Positions 19,088 to 27,329 of a DNA stretch of 64,000 bases are shown here, piece after piece; position 1 is the first letter of the stretch; the number at the start of each line of letters is the position of its first letter. This DNA is from Calditrichota bacterium. GTDB lineage: Bacteria > Zhuqueibacterota > JdFR-76 > BMS3Abin05. A model generated the notes under the pieces. That model was not told where the DNA came from, ran no database searches, and saw only the letters and a list, made by a program, of their open reading frames with translations. The position numbers were made by a program, and so were the translations under genes. The stretch lies in NCBI GenBank assembly GCA_013151735.1, contig JAADHR010000127.1, forward strand, positions 1 through 64,000, read 5' to 3'.

Positions 19088-19119
19088 ATTCGTGAAAATT
19101 CGCGACATTCGTGGCAAAA
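19088..19119 (+). repeat. Dispersed intergenic repeat, ATTCGTGAAAATTCGC family, copy 2
   Basis: The sequence ATTCGTGAAAATTCGC followed by GACATTCGTGGCAAAA lies between murG and murB. The first 16 bases are identical to the minus-strand copy at 1455-1486, and a diverged copy lies at 62188. This gap is where murC stands in most dcw clusters. Confidence 0.6.
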
Positions 19120-19164
19120 GACTTTTAGGAAAGAGCATGTTGACTATCAGAGGCTGTTTGAATT

Positions 19165-20073
19165 TTGGATACAATTGAAGCGCTTGCAGCGGAGTTAACA
19201 TCCCGTGTGCGGGGCAAGATCAAAATTCGGGAACCTTTTGCCAGGCACACCTCATATCGGGTGGGCGGGCCGGCGGATATTTTTGTGGTTCCATCCAGTC
19301 GGGACAGTCTCAGGGAGGTCCTGAAATGGACGCAGGAAAAACGGCTGCCGGTGTTTGTTTTGGGGAAGGGAACCAATCTGTTGGTCAGTGATTCCGGGTT
19401 TAGAGGGGTCGTTGTTTATTTGGGAACATGCTGCAAGGACTGGAAACAGGACGGTACGCGTGTTACCATCGGCTCGGGTTGGCCTTTGAAGAAGGCACTT
19501 GAGCGCCTGGCCGATGAGGGGTTGAGCGGGTACGAAAAGATTTACGGAATTCCCGGAACAGTGGGTGGAGCCCTTCACATGAATGCAGGGGCTTTCGGAA
19601 CGGAAATCGCGGACCACCTGGTGTGGGTGGAAATCATGGATTTGTCCGGGGAGATACACCGTATTTCCAGAGAAGACCTCGGATTCGGTTATCGGCGCGG
19701 GATTGTCAACCCGGAGTGGATCATTCTCTCGGGTACGTTTGAACTGGAGAAGGACAATCCGAAAAAAATCCGGCAAAGTATGAACGAAGTTCTTGAACGG
19801 CGGCGCAAAAAACAGCCCCTTTCCCGGGCGTCGGCGGGGAGTGTTTTTAAGCGTCCGCCGGGCCACTACGCCGGGGCGCTTATTCAGGAGGCCGGATTAA
19901 AGGGATTTCGCCACGGGCGGGCACTGGTTTCCAGAAAACATGCCAATTTTATCATTAATGCCGGGGGAGCAACCGCATCTGAAATAAAAGAATTAATTGA
20001 AATTGTGCGTTCCCGTGTGTTCCAAAAATCCGGAATTCATTTGGAACTTGAAAACGAATTGGTTGGCTGGTAA
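19165..20073 (+). CDS. murB: UDP-N-acetylenolpyruvoylglucosamine reductase MurB
   Basis: This flavoenzyme reduces UDP-GlcNAc-enolpyruvate to UDP-MurNAc with NADPH. The 302-residue protein has the FAD-binding segment LGKGTNLLVSDSGFRGVVV, the GIPGTVGGALHMNAGAFG loop, the catalytic-serine region SAGSVFKRP and the C-terminal LELENELVG. This is the short type IIb form found in Bacillus and many other bacteria. The start is TTG 19165, with AGAGG about eleven bases upstream. ftsQ starts at the next base after its stop. Confidence 0.94.
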   Translation: MDTIEALAAELTSRVRGKIKIREPFARHTSYRVGGPADIFVVPSSRDSLREVLKWTQEKRLPVFVLGKGTNLLVSDSGFRGVVVYLGTCCKDWKQDGTRVTIGSGWPLKKALERLADEGLSGYEKIYGIPGTVGGALHMNAGAFGTEIADHLVWVEIMDLSGEIHRISREDLGFGYRRGIVNPEWIILSGTFELEKDNPKKIRQSMNEVLERRRKKQPLSRASAGSVFKRPPGHYAGALIQEAGLKGFRHGRALVSRKHANFIINAGGATASEIKELIEIVRSRVFQKSGIHLELENELVGW

Positions 20074-20913
20074 ATGGCAGGACATACCGGAAAGCAGTCG
20101 AGTGAGGCCATTTTGGTCGGACATCCGCCTAAAAGGAGCGAGAGCAGCCGCAGGCAAGCAGGACCGCCTGTTGCTCAACAAACGGCAGGGTGGATGCGTG
20201 TGCTCTGGAGCATTTTGGGGCTAACCCTGTTTGTCTTGTTCTTGTGGGGACTGCATTCCTGGATGATCCATTCCAATGCATTTTTGCTCCAGACGATTGA
20301 CGTACGGGGCAATCGTATTTTGGATAAAGCGGATATTTTGAAAAATGTTTCTTTCAGGCGGCAGACCCGATTGACCGATGTACAGCTTTCTGCAATCGAA
20401 AAAAAAATCCTGAAAAATCCTTATTTAAAAACGGTCATTGTGTACAGAAAATATCCGTCAACATTGGAGATTGAAGTGGAAGAACGAACACCCGTTGCGT
20501 ATGTGGCCGGGAAAAGGGTGTGGATGATTGATGATGAAGGGGTGCTTCTGCCGAAACTAACCGGGAAAAAGGCCCTGGCGCTGCCGGTTATTACGCACAG
20601 CGGCCCGTTCCGGGAAAAGGCCGGTGTTCGGACCAAAAACCCCCGGTTGCATCGGACGGTCTGGTTCTTGTCAATGCTGAAGGCTCTGGATAAAAATTTG
20701 TTTTACAAGATAAATTCGGTGGATTACACGGCACAAAAGGGAATGGTCGTTTATCTGACGGAGCATGCGTTTCCGTTCTATTTTGGCAACGATCTGGACA
20801 TCCGTCAGATTGAGTACATGAAAGCCATCTTGGGGAAATTAAAGCAAGAGCGCCGTGTGGCTAACGTACGCTATGTAGATCTCCGTTTTGCTAATCAGGT
20901 GGTTGTAAAGTAA
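20074..20913 (+). CDS. ftsQ: Cell division protein FtsQ
   Basis: This 279-residue bitopic protein has a basic, Ser-rich cytoplasmic tail (1-43), a membrane helix at about 44-63, then a POTRA domain (about 70-140; IDVRGNRILDKADIL ... LEIEVEERTPVAYV) and an FtsQ beta domain. FtsQ links FtsB/FtsL to the division machinery. Sequence identity in this family is low, but the POTRA pattern and its position between murB and ftsA make the call safe. TAAATG joins it directly to murB. Confidence 0.9.
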   Translation: MAGHTGKQSSEAILVGHPPKRSESSRRQAGPPVAQQTAGWMRVLWSILGLTLFVLFLWGLHSWMIHSNAFLLQTIDVRGNRILDKADILKNVSFRRQTRLTDVQLSAIEKKILKNPYLKTVIVYRKYPSTLEIEVEERTPVAYVAGKRVWMIDDEGVLLPKLTGKKALALPVITHSGPFREKAGVRTKNPRLHRTVWFLSMLKALDKNLFYKINSVDYTAQKGMVVYLTEHAFPFYFGNDLDIRQIEYMKAILGKLKQERRVANVRYVDLRFANQVVVK

Positions 20914-21068
20914 GGGGGCTGACTATCGGCCGTGTTCCCGCGGCTGACGAACGCCATCTTGGAGATGGGCAAGAATAAATGATAGCGCATTTAGCTACCA
21001 TAGTTTGTAACTATTGGCTTAGAAAAAATAAAAAGCAGGTGTCAGAAATCCTTTTTTGAACCTCAAAA

Positions 21069-22457
21069 ATGGTTGCAGCCATGAAAAAGAGAGAAGATGT
21101 AGAAAGTTTGGACTTGTTTTCGATGACAGATAGAGGTAATGGAACCGCGCGCAAGGAACGAAACTTTGAGAAAAGCACGACTCTGTCGCCGAGGAAAAAG
21201 ACGAAAAGCGTATCGCACAAAATCCTTACCGGACTGGACATCGGTACCAGTAAGATTGGAGCCATTATTGCCGAAGTGGATAACCCGGACGATGTTAAAA
21301 TCGTCGGTGTCGGCGTTTCTCCTTCGGATGGTTTGCGGCGGGGCGTGGTGGTGAATCTGGAAAAGACCGTGCAGTCCATTAAGCGGGCCATCAACGAGGC
21401 GCAGCTCATGGCCGGGACCGAAGTGGGCCCGGTGTATGTAGGAATTGCCGGTGACCATATTCACAGTTTCAACAGCCGGGGGGTTGTGGCGGTTTCCGGG
21501 CCGGATCACGAAATTAAATCGGATGATATTCGCCGGGTCATTGATGCTGCCAAAGCCGTATCGCTGCCAATCGACCGAGAAATTATTCATGTGATTCCCC
21601 AGGAATTCATCGTGGATGATCAGGACAATATCAAGGATCCGGTGGGATTTTCCGGCGTCCGTCTGGAAGCCGAAGTGCATATTGTGACCGGCGCCGTGAC
21701 ATCGGCACAGAATATTTACCGGTGCGTAGAACGGGCAGGATTGAATGTCCAGAATTTGGTGCTGGAACCGCTGGCCTCCAGTTACGCGGTTCTGGGAGAG
21801 GATGAAAAAGAAATCGGTGTTGGATTAATTGATCTGGGGGGCGGCACTACGGATATTGCTCTGTTTTTTGAAGGGAGTATTCGCCACACCGCTGTAATTG
21901 GGCTGGGCGGGCGAAATGTAACCAACGACATTGCTCAGGGACTTCGCACGCCGGTGGATCAGGCCGAGAAAATTAAGCGAAAATTTGGAGCCGCTTTGCC
22001 ACGATCCGACGATCAGAATCACTTGATTGAGGTCCCCGGTGTGGGCGGACGCCCGGCAACCCGTGTTCCCAGGCGCTACCTGACCTCGATAATCCAGCCC
22101 CGGGTCGAGGAAATCCTTACCCTGGCCAGGCGGGAAATTCAGCGTTCCGATTACCGGGATTTTCTCAATGCAGGTCTTGTTCTAACCGGGGGTGGTTCCT
22201 TGCTGGAAGGAATGGTGGAACTGGCCGAACAGATTTTCGATATGCCGGTGAAGGCCGGTATTCCGCAGGGTTTCGGCGGGCTGGTGGGGCTGGCACGGAC
22301 CCCCATTCATTCCACGGGTGTGGGACTGATCTATTACGGAATCCGCCACGGCTCTGAGGAATTTGTGGCCGTTGACGAGGACGGTGGTAACGGAGACAAT
22401 CACCTGTTCAATAAAATCGTTCGCACAATGAAACGGTGGGTCACGGAATATTTTTAG
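21069..22457 (+). CDS. ftsA: Cell division protein FtsA with a long N-terminal extension
   Basis: FtsA is the actin-like ATPase that tethers FtsZ to the membrane. The 462-residue protein has GLDIGTSK at 55-62, the SHS2 (1C) domain, the phosphate-2 loop DLGGGTTD near residue 256, GGGSLLEG, and a C-terminal amphipathic membrane-targeting helix in the last 18 residues (NKIVRTMKRWVTEYF). Usually fewer than 15 residues precede GLDIGT; here there are about 54, rich in Lys/Arg/Ser. ATG 21081 and 21123 are alternative starts, and none has a clear Shine-Dalgarno. No start codon exists closer to the core, so some extension is real. Confidence 0.93.
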   Translation: MVAAMKKREDVESLDLFSMTDRGNGTARKERNFEKSTTLSPRKKTKSVSHKILTGLDIGTSKIGAIIAEVDNPDDVKIVGVGVSPSDGLRRGVVVNLEKTVQSIKRAINEAQLMAGTEVGPVYVGIAGDHIHSFNSRGVVAVSGPDHEIKSDDIRRVIDAAKAVSLPIDREIIHVIPQEFIVDDQDNIKDPVGFSGVRLEAEVHIVTGAVTSAQNIYRCVERAGLNVQNLVLEPLASSYAVLGEDEKEIGVGLIDLGGGTTDIALFFEGSIRHTAVIGLGGRNVTNDIAQGLRTPVDQAEKIKRKFGAALPRSDDQNHLIEVPGVGGRPATRVPRRYLTSIIQPRVEEILTLARREIQRSDYRDFLNAGLVLTGGGSLLEGMVELAEQIFDMPVKAGIPQGFGGLVGLARTPIHSTGVGLIYYGIRHGSEEFVAVDEDGGNGDNHLFNKIVRTMKRWVTEYF

Positions 22458-22574
22458 GGTTTTTCAGTTGAGATATGATTCGTTCCTGCATGTGGCTTTG
22501 GGGTCTACCCCAATGGTCGAAAATCGGTGGGTGAAAAGACGTGCGACGTTGATGAGGCCTTGCAGGAGCGGGGT

Positions 22575-22600
22575 GTAACCGCACCCTTTACGGGTGCGCC
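22575..22600 (+). repeat. REP-like hairpin, copy 1 (CCC/GGG stem)
   Basis: The unit reads GTAACCGCA-CCC-TTTAC-GGG-TGCGCC. The GTA foot is followed by a stem GCACCC/GGGTGC with a TTTA loop. It belongs to a family of seven copies in this window that share the GTAG-type foot, loop and outer stem but differ in the three inner stem bases. Confidence 0.7.
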
Positions 22601-22641
22601 TTACGACAAGTTCATCAATTGTTTTGGACATCTCTCAGTGT

Positions 22642-22667
22642 GTAGCCGCACCCTTTATGGGTGCGCC
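22642..22667 (+). repeat. REP-like hairpin, copy 2 (CCC/GGG stem)
   Basis: GTAGCCGCA-CCC-TTTAT-GGG-TGCGCC has an intact GTAG foot. It forms an inverted pair with copy 3, which starts 13 bp downstream on the opposite strand. That arrangement resembles the bacterial interspersed mosaic elements built from two opposed REPs. Confidence 0.75.
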
Positions 22668-22679
22668 TGTTTGTAAAAG

Positions 22680-22703
22680 CGCAGGCATAAAGCCTGCGAC
22701 TAC
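22680..22703 (-). repeat. REP-like hairpin, copy 3 (GGC/GCC stem)
   Basis: Read on the minus strand it is GTAGTCGCA-GGC-TTTAT-GCC-TGCG. The inner stem changed from CCC/GGG to GGC/GCC and keeps perfect pairing. Confidence 0.75.
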
Positions 22704-22736
22704 ATTAGTAATGGGGGGCGTGCGCCTGCTCAAATA

Positions 22737-22775
22737 CTCAATGCGCCGGGAACGCAATTAAGACGGCGCATTGGG
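22737..22775. promoter_or_regulatory. Inverted repeat in the ftsZ leader
   Basis: CAATGCGCC (22739-22747) and GGCGCATTG (22765-22773) are perfect inverted complements around a 17-base loop. They are extended by one wobble and one further pair on the outside. There is no U run, so it is not a terminator. It lies about 70 bp upstream of the ftsZ ATG and could be an operator or a leader RNA hairpin. The rest of the 389-bp ftsA-ftsZ gap is taken up by the REP-like units. Confidence 0.5.
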
Positions 22776-22846
22776 ATGTCATCTAAAAATAGATTTGCTT
22801 AAAATAAAATCAAAAAGAGATCGAACCAAATAATGGGAGAACAAAA

Positions 22847-24025
22847 ATGCCCCTGACCTTTGAATACGACAGCTTAGCCGACCAGTCCGCCAAGATGAAA
22901 GTGATTGGCGTGGGTGGTGCCGGTGGAAACGCGATCAATCGAATGATTGAATCGGAATTGAAGGGTGTTGATTTTCTGGCGATCAATACCGATCTTCAGG
23001 CCCTCAACACAAACAAATCGAAAAATAAGATTCAGATTGGGAAAAAGCTCACAAAGGGTCTGGGTGCCGGAGCAAATCCCGATGTGGGACAAAAGGCCAT
23101 CGAAGAAGACCGCGAATCTGTGGAAGCGGCCCTCCAGGATGTGGACATGGTTTTTATTACGGCCGGCATGGGGGGCGGAACCGGAACCGGGGCGGCCCCG
23201 ATTGTGGCTGAAATTGCCAAAGAATTGGGCGCCTTAACCGTTGCGATCGTAACCAAGCCCTTCCAATTCGAGGGAGTTAAACGGATGAAACGGGCGATGG
23301 AAGGCATCCGCCGCTTGCGGGAGAAAGTCGACACGCTGATTATTATTCCCAATCAGCGTCTTTTTTCCATCGTGCCGAAAGGAACCCCCTTGCTGGAAGC
23401 CTTCCGGATGGCTGATGACGTGCTGCTCCATGCAACGAAGGGCATTTCCGATCTCATCACTGAACCCGGTCTCATTAATCTGGATTTCGCCGATGTGCGC
23501 ACGGTTATGGCGGAGATGGGCGACGCGCTGATGGGAACGGGTATTTCCACCGGTCAGGACCGCGCTCAGGAAGCGGCCATGCGTGCCATTTCCAGCCCCC
23601 TTTTGGAAGATGTGTCCATCTCCGGTGCACAGGGTGTTCTCATCAATATTACCGGCGGGTTGGACCTTTCTCTGGACGATGTGAACAATGCCACCTCGAT
23701 CATTTTTGAAGCGGCCGGCCCCGATGCAAACATCATTTTTGGGGCTATTCTGGATGAAAATATTCAGGATGAAGTGCGTGTAACGGTAATTGCTACCGGG
23801 CTAAACGATGGGGCCTCTGCCCAAAGCGCCGAAGAGGATCGAAACGTGCTGGAGCTTTTCGGAACGCGGCGCAAGGTTCTGGATATTCCCACATTCAAAC
23901 GAAGGGAAAAACCGGCCTTTCCGTTCGAAACCTCGAAAGAATCGCCGGAAGACGAAACGCGGACAGCCTCGGATGATTATCTTGACATCCCGACCTTTCT
24001 GAGGAAAAAACAGGCACAGGACTGA
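22847..24025 (+). CDS. ftsZ: Cell division GTPase FtsZ with two C-terminal anchor peptides
   Basis: FtsZ polymerises into the Z ring with GTP. The 392-residue tubulin homologue has [13 protein letters not shown] near residue 21, the tubulin signature GGGTGTG at 109-115, and the T7 loop NLDFADV. The C-terminal conserved peptide that binds FtsA is [10 protein letters not shown] (379-388). A second, very similar peptide, LDIPTFKRR, occurs at 345-353, giving two tandem anchors separated by a 25-residue acidic linker. The start is supported by GGGAGA. It is followed by REP-like repeats and a terminator. Confidence 0.97.
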   Translation: MPLTFEYDSLADQSAKMKVIGVGGAGGNAINRMIESELKGVDFLAINTDLQALNTNKSKNKIQIGKKLTKGLGAGANPDVGQKAIEEDRESVEAALQDVDMVFITAGMGGGTGTGAAPIVAEIAKELGALTVAIVTKPFQFEGVKRMKRAMEGIRRLREKVDTLIIIPNQRLFSIVPKGTPLLEAFRMADDVLLHATKGISDLITEPGLINLDFADVRTVMAEMGDALMGTGISTGQDRAQEAAMRAISSPLLEDVSISGAQGVLINITGGLDLSLDDVNNATSIIFEAAGPDANIIFGAILDENIQDEVRVTVIATGLNDGASAQSAEEDRNVLELFGTRRKVLDIPTFKRREKPAFPFETSKESPEDETRTASDDYLDIPTFLRKKQAQD

Positions 24026-24049
24026 AAAGGGAAACAATCAAGAACGGAT

Positions 24050-24074
24050 GTAGCCGCATCCTTTACGGATGCGC
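24050..24074 (+). repeat. REP-like hairpin, copy 4 (TCC/GGA stem)
   Basis: GTAGCCGCA-TCC-TTTAC-GGA-TGCGC lies 25 bp after the ftsZ stop. The inner stem is TCC/GGA, again fully paired, and the foot is GTAG. It forms an opposed pair with copy 5. Confidence 0.75.
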
Positions 24075-24087
24075 TTGGACACGGATT

Positions 24088-24111
24088 CGCAGGCATAAAG
24101 CCTGCGGCTAC
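24088..24111 (-). repeat. REP-like hairpin, copy 5 (GGC/GCC stem)
   Basis: Minus-strand GTAGCCGCA-GGC-TTTAT-GCC-TGCG, with an intact GTAG foot and the same stem as copy 3. Confidence 0.75.
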
Positions 24112-24125
24112 ATTGTGATTTGATT

Positions 24126-24149
24126 CGCAGGCATAAGGCCTGCGGTTAC
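24126..24149 (-). repeat. REP-like hairpin, copy 6 (GGC/GCC stem)
   Basis: Minus-strand GTAACCGCA-GGC-CTTAT-GCC-TGCG, in direct orientation with copy 5 and starting 15 bp after it. Confidence 0.7.
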
Positions 24150-24202
24150 GGGATGCCTTTTCCGGAAACGCCAAATTAGGAAGGGTTCGGGCCAAATATA
24201 AA

Positions 24203-24226
24203 AAAAGCGGAAACATTTCCGCTTTT
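24203..24226. terminator. Bidirectional terminator between ftsZ and rpmB
   Basis: AAAAGCGGAA (24203-24212) pairs with TTCCGCTTTT (24217-24226) around an ACAT loop. A and T runs lie on both sides, so it can stop transcription from ftsZ (plus) and from rpmB (minus). It closes the dcw cluster. Confidence 0.8.
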
Positions 24227-24332
24227 AAAAAATAATTGAAATGGGGGGTTGAGGAACGATCGTTTGAAGGAAACCGGTGATTGGAACGGGAAGCACTAAA
24301 TGCTCGGAAAACCAGTTTCCCGCCATTCGGGA

Positions 24333-24527
24333 TCAGGCGGCTTTGGTAACCCGTCCTGACCGAATACACTCGGTACAAACCATCATTCGTTTGACCGTTC
24401 CGTTTTCAAGACGAACACGAACCCGTTGCAAATTCGGTAACCACCGTCGTTTGGTCAAATTATGAGCGTGGCTCACGGTATTGCCAACTATTGGCCCTTT
24501 GCCGCAAACTTCACAACGCTTTGCCAT
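24333..24527 (-). CDS. rpmB: 50S ribosomal protein L28
   Basis: This 64-residue basic protein starts [16 protein letters not shown] and contains the typical [16 protein letters not shown] and VCTECIRSG segments. It carries two Cys pairs (CEVC and CTEC), the zinc-binding form of L28. The length is standard for the short form. It is alone on the minus strand, with an AT-rich upstream region from 24528 to about 24720 that must also hold the start signals of divergent dusB. Confidence 0.96.
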   Translation of the reverse strand: MAKRCEVCGKGPIVGNTVSHAHNLTKRRWLPNLQRVRVRLENGTVKRMMVCTECIRSGRVTKAA

Positions 24528-24723
24528 TTTCCATATCTCCTTATGATTTCAAATTAAGCGACTTTAAAAATACAAAAGAAAATTTGTAAATGCAAGATTT
24601 TTTTCTCCAAATCGAGCGAAATCCGAAAAGCCGTTGAAATTTTCGGGATTTTGTGCTATTCTCAAATAAAAAAACAGGTACCGTAAGTTACAATCCACTG
24701 AGAAAACGATCGACTATCCGAGC

Positions 24724-25689
24724 GTGGAAAAAGAATTTTTAAAAATCAAAATTACAAATCCGGCATTTTTAGCGCCGATGGCCGGTTTTACCGATCAGCC
24801 TTTCCGCCGCATCTGCAAAAGATTGGGGGCCGGGTTTCTTTTTGGTGAATTCGTCAGTGCCGACGGCCTGGTGTACGAAAGCCGGAAGACCTTCGCATTG
24901 CTGGATTTTTTGGAGGAAGAGCACCCCTTTGCCATTCAAATATTTGGCAGTGATCCCGGAATTATGGCCCGCGCGGCCCGAATCGTTCGTCGTTTTGAGC
25001 CGGATGTGCTGGACATCAATTATGGCTGCCCTGTAAAAAAGGTGGTAAAACGGGGAGCCGGTGCCGCCCTGCTGCGGGATCTGAATCGCCTGGAAGATAT
25101 TGCCAAAGCGGTTGTGGATGCTTCGGAAGCTCCCGTAACGGCCAAAATCCGGATTGGCTGGTCGAAGGACGAGATTGTGGCGGTTGAGGTGTCACAGCGT
25201 TTGGAACGGGCGGGTATTCAGGCCGTTACGGTTCATGCCCGCACGCAAACCATGGGATATTCCGGCCGTGCGGTCTGGCCGGTGATTGCAGAGGTGAAAC
25301 GGGCGGTATCCATTCCGGTGCTGGGGAATGGTGATATCTGGCAGGCCTCCGATGCCGTCAGAATGTTCCGCGAAACCGGCTGTGATTTTGTGATGGTAGG
25401 CCGGGGTGCCATCGGAAATCCCTGGATTTTTCGGGAAATAGGAACTTTGCTGGGGGACGGAACAGAACATCCCTCCCCGACTTTACAGGAAAGAGGCGAA
25501 ATTTGCCTTCAGCATTTTGGCTGGGCTCTGGAATTTTATGGGCGTCAGAAGGGGGTCTTTGAGATGAGGAAGCATCTGGCCGCCTACACTAAGGGACTGC
25601 CGGGAGCCAGCCGGTTTCGGGCACAGCTAATGGCCCTGACCCAGCCCGAAACAATCATTCGTGAAATAAGGATATTTTTTGGAATGTGA
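24724..25689 (+). CDS. dusB: tRNA-dihydrouridine synthase (DusB type)
   Basis: This FMN enzyme reduces specific uridines in the tRNA D-loop with NADPH. The 321-residue protein begins with the FMN-barrel motif PAFLAPMAGFTDQPFRR and has the catalytic Cys102 in DINYGCPVKKVVKRGAGAALL, plus GRGAIGNPWIF near the end of the barrel. These are DusB/NifR3-type motifs. The start is GTG 24724; no strong Shine-Dalgarno is visible. It is monocistronic, followed by a 308-bp AT-rich gap. Confidence 0.92.
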   Translation: MEKEFLKIKITNPAFLAPMAGFTDQPFRRICKRLGAGFLFGEFVSADGLVYESRKTFALLDFLEEEHPFAIQIFGSDPGIMARAARIVRRFEPDVLDINYGCPVKKVVKRGAGAALLRDLNRLEDIAKAVVDASEAPVTAKIRIGWSKDEIVAVEVSQRLERAGIQAVTVHARTQTMGYSGRAVWPVIAEVKRAVSIPVLGNGDIWQASDAVRMFRETGCDFVMVGRGAIGNPWIFREIGTLLGDGTEHPSPTLQERGEICLQHFGWALEFYGRQKGVFEMRKHLAAYTKGLPGASRFRAQLMALTQPETIIREIRIFFGM

Positions 25690-25997
25690 TGACTTTCTGC
25701 GGCATTCAAAACGAATGACGAAATGTGTTTGGGGAAGATTACCAATAGTGGGGTTGAAAGTCCTTGCTGTTTTTCACCTCCATGATTTCATCTCCAACAG
25801 CCAAGACCCTTATAAAAGTAAAATCCACAGGTGATTTCCGTTTTTTCCTTAAATAAAATTAATTTTTTTTCACATTCAGGCAATTGTCAACAAAAATATT
25901 GAAATTTGTCTATTTTTTTCTTACATTTTTCTGGTTTGTTTGTTAATGGTTTTTATTTTAATTAGGTTATGATGATTTTTAGATAGAAGAAAGTGAG
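25690..25997. other. AT-rich intergenic region upstream of the COG2403 gene
   Basis: No gene is visible in this 308-bp stretch. The last 150 bases are very AT-rich with long T runs, and they contain weak promoter-like sequences such as TTGTCA near 25887. No terminator hairpin or known riboswitch motif was recognised. It presumably holds the promoter for the following two-gene unit. Confidence 0.4.
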
Positions 25998-26003
25998 GTG
26001 GAT

Positions 26004-27326
26004 ATGAAAAGGCAGAATGTTCTGATTATGGGTGCGGCTGGCCGGGATTTTCACAATTTTAATGTGTATTTCAGGGATAATGAAGCCTACCATGTTGTTG
26101 CGTTTACTGCCACTCAAATCCCCAATATTGATGACCGAAAATACCCCAAAGAACTGGCCGGAAAATTGTACCCTGAGGGCATTCCCATTCATCCCGAATC
26201 CGAACTGACCCGCCTGATCAAAAATGAAAACATTGACCTGGTTGTGTTCGCTTATAGCGACGTGAAACACGAGTATGTTATGCACAAGGCATCGGAAGTA
26301 ATGGCAGCGGGGGCCAATTTCATGGTGATGGGCGGAGAAAAAACCATGGTCAAAAGCACAAAGCCCCTCATTTCCATTCTGGCTGTTCGCACCGGATGCG
26401 GTAAAAGCCAGACAACCCGGCGTGTGAGCCGGATTTTACGGGCTATGGGCAAAAAGGTGGTTTCTATCCGACATCCGATGCCTTACGGCAATTTGAATGC
26501 CCAGAGAGTACAGCGGTTTGCCACGATGGAAGATATGGACAAATATGAGTGTACCATTGAAGAACGCGAGGAATACGAACCTCACATCGCTATGGGAAAT
26601 GTTATTTACGCAGGTGTTGATTACGAGGCTATTTTACGCCAGGCGGAACAAGAGGCTGACGTTATTCTCTGGGACGGGGGAAACAATGATATGTCGTTTT
26701 ACAAATCGGATTTAACCATTACGGTAGTCGATCCCCACAGGCCGGGCCATGAATTAAAATATTTCCCCGGGGAAACCAACCTGAGGTTGGCTGACATTGT
26801 GGTGATTAACAAGATCGATACGGCTGAGCCTGAAAATGTGGAATTGGTCAGGCAAAATATCGAGAAGATCAATCCGAAGGCGGTGGTTGTGGATGCAGCA
26901 TCGCCTATTTTTGTGGATAAACCGGAGATCATTCGAAATAAGCGGGTGTTGGTTGTGGAAGACGGGCCAACCCTGACGCACGGTGAGATGACATACGGCG
27001 CCGGTGTGGTGGCCGCAAAGAAGTTCGGTGCAGCCGAATTGGTGGATCCCCGGCCGTTTTTGGTTGCTTCTATCGAAGAAACCTTCAAAAAATATCCTTA
27101 CATCGGGACCCTGCTTCCGGCAATGGGATATGGAACCAAACAAATTCGTGATCTGGAAGAGACCATAAATCGCACGGATGCGGACAGTGTAATTATTGCA
27201 ACACCCATTAATTTACAACATCTAATTAAGATCAACAAGCCCAGTACCCGAGTTCGTTACGAGCTTCAGGAATTAGGCACACCCGATCTTGAATCTCTTA
27301 TCAAAGACTTTTTTGAAAAGCTTTAA
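26004..27326 (+). CDS. COG2403 P-loop protein (cyclic 2,3-diphosphoglycerate synthetase-related), function unknown
   Basis: This 440-residue cytoplasmic protein has three visible parts: an N-terminal Rossmann-like segment (VLIMGAAGRDFHNFN), an unusual P-loop near residues 131-136 (TGCGKSQTT), and a G-protein-like NKID motif at 269-272 with DGGNNDMSF before it. Proteins of this family are often labelled cyclic 2,3-diphosphoglycerate synthetase after the methanogen enzyme, but most bacterial members have no proven activity. I would not infer cDPG synthesis. ATG 26004 is preferred because GAGG lies five bases upstream; GTG 25998 is also in frame. Carbamate kinase starts three bases after its stop, so the two are probably translationally coupled. 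Confidence 0.7.
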   Translation: MKRQNVLIMGAAGRDFHNFNVYFRDNEAYHVVAFTATQIPNIDDRKYPKELAGKLYPEGIPIHPESELTRLIKNENIDLVVFAYSDVKHEYVMHKASEVMAAGANFMVMGGEKTMVKSTKPLISILAVRTGCGKSQTTRRVSRILRAMGKKVVSIRHPMPYGNLNAQRVQRFATMEDMDKYECTIEEREEYEPHIAMGNVIYAGVDYEAILRQAEQEADVILWDGGNNDMSFYKSDLTITVVDPHRPGHELKYFPGETNLRLADIVVINKIDTAEPENVELVRQNIEKINPKAVVVDAASPIFVDKPEIIRNKRVLVVEDGPTLTHGEMTYGAGVVAAKKFGAAELVDPRPFLVASIEETFKKYPYIGTLLPAMGYGTKQIRDLEETINRTDADSVIIATPINLQHLIKINKPSTRVRYELQELGTPDLESLIKDFFEKL

Positions 27327-27329
27327 CCC

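Noticed and set aside
22575-24149. CRISPR array
   Set aside because: The repeats are short hairpins in both orientations with irregular spacing and no spacers of constant length, and no cas genes are present.
25700-25870. Minus-strand remnant of a small protein in the gap after dusB
   Set aside because: A short open stretch of about 33 codons exists, but it has an upstream stop, no start with a binding site and no recognisable family.
26004-27326. Cyclic 2,3-diphosphoglycerate synthesis as a thermoprotectant pathway
   Set aside because: The name comes from a distant archaeal homologue. Nothing in this window (no matching metabolism genes) supports it.
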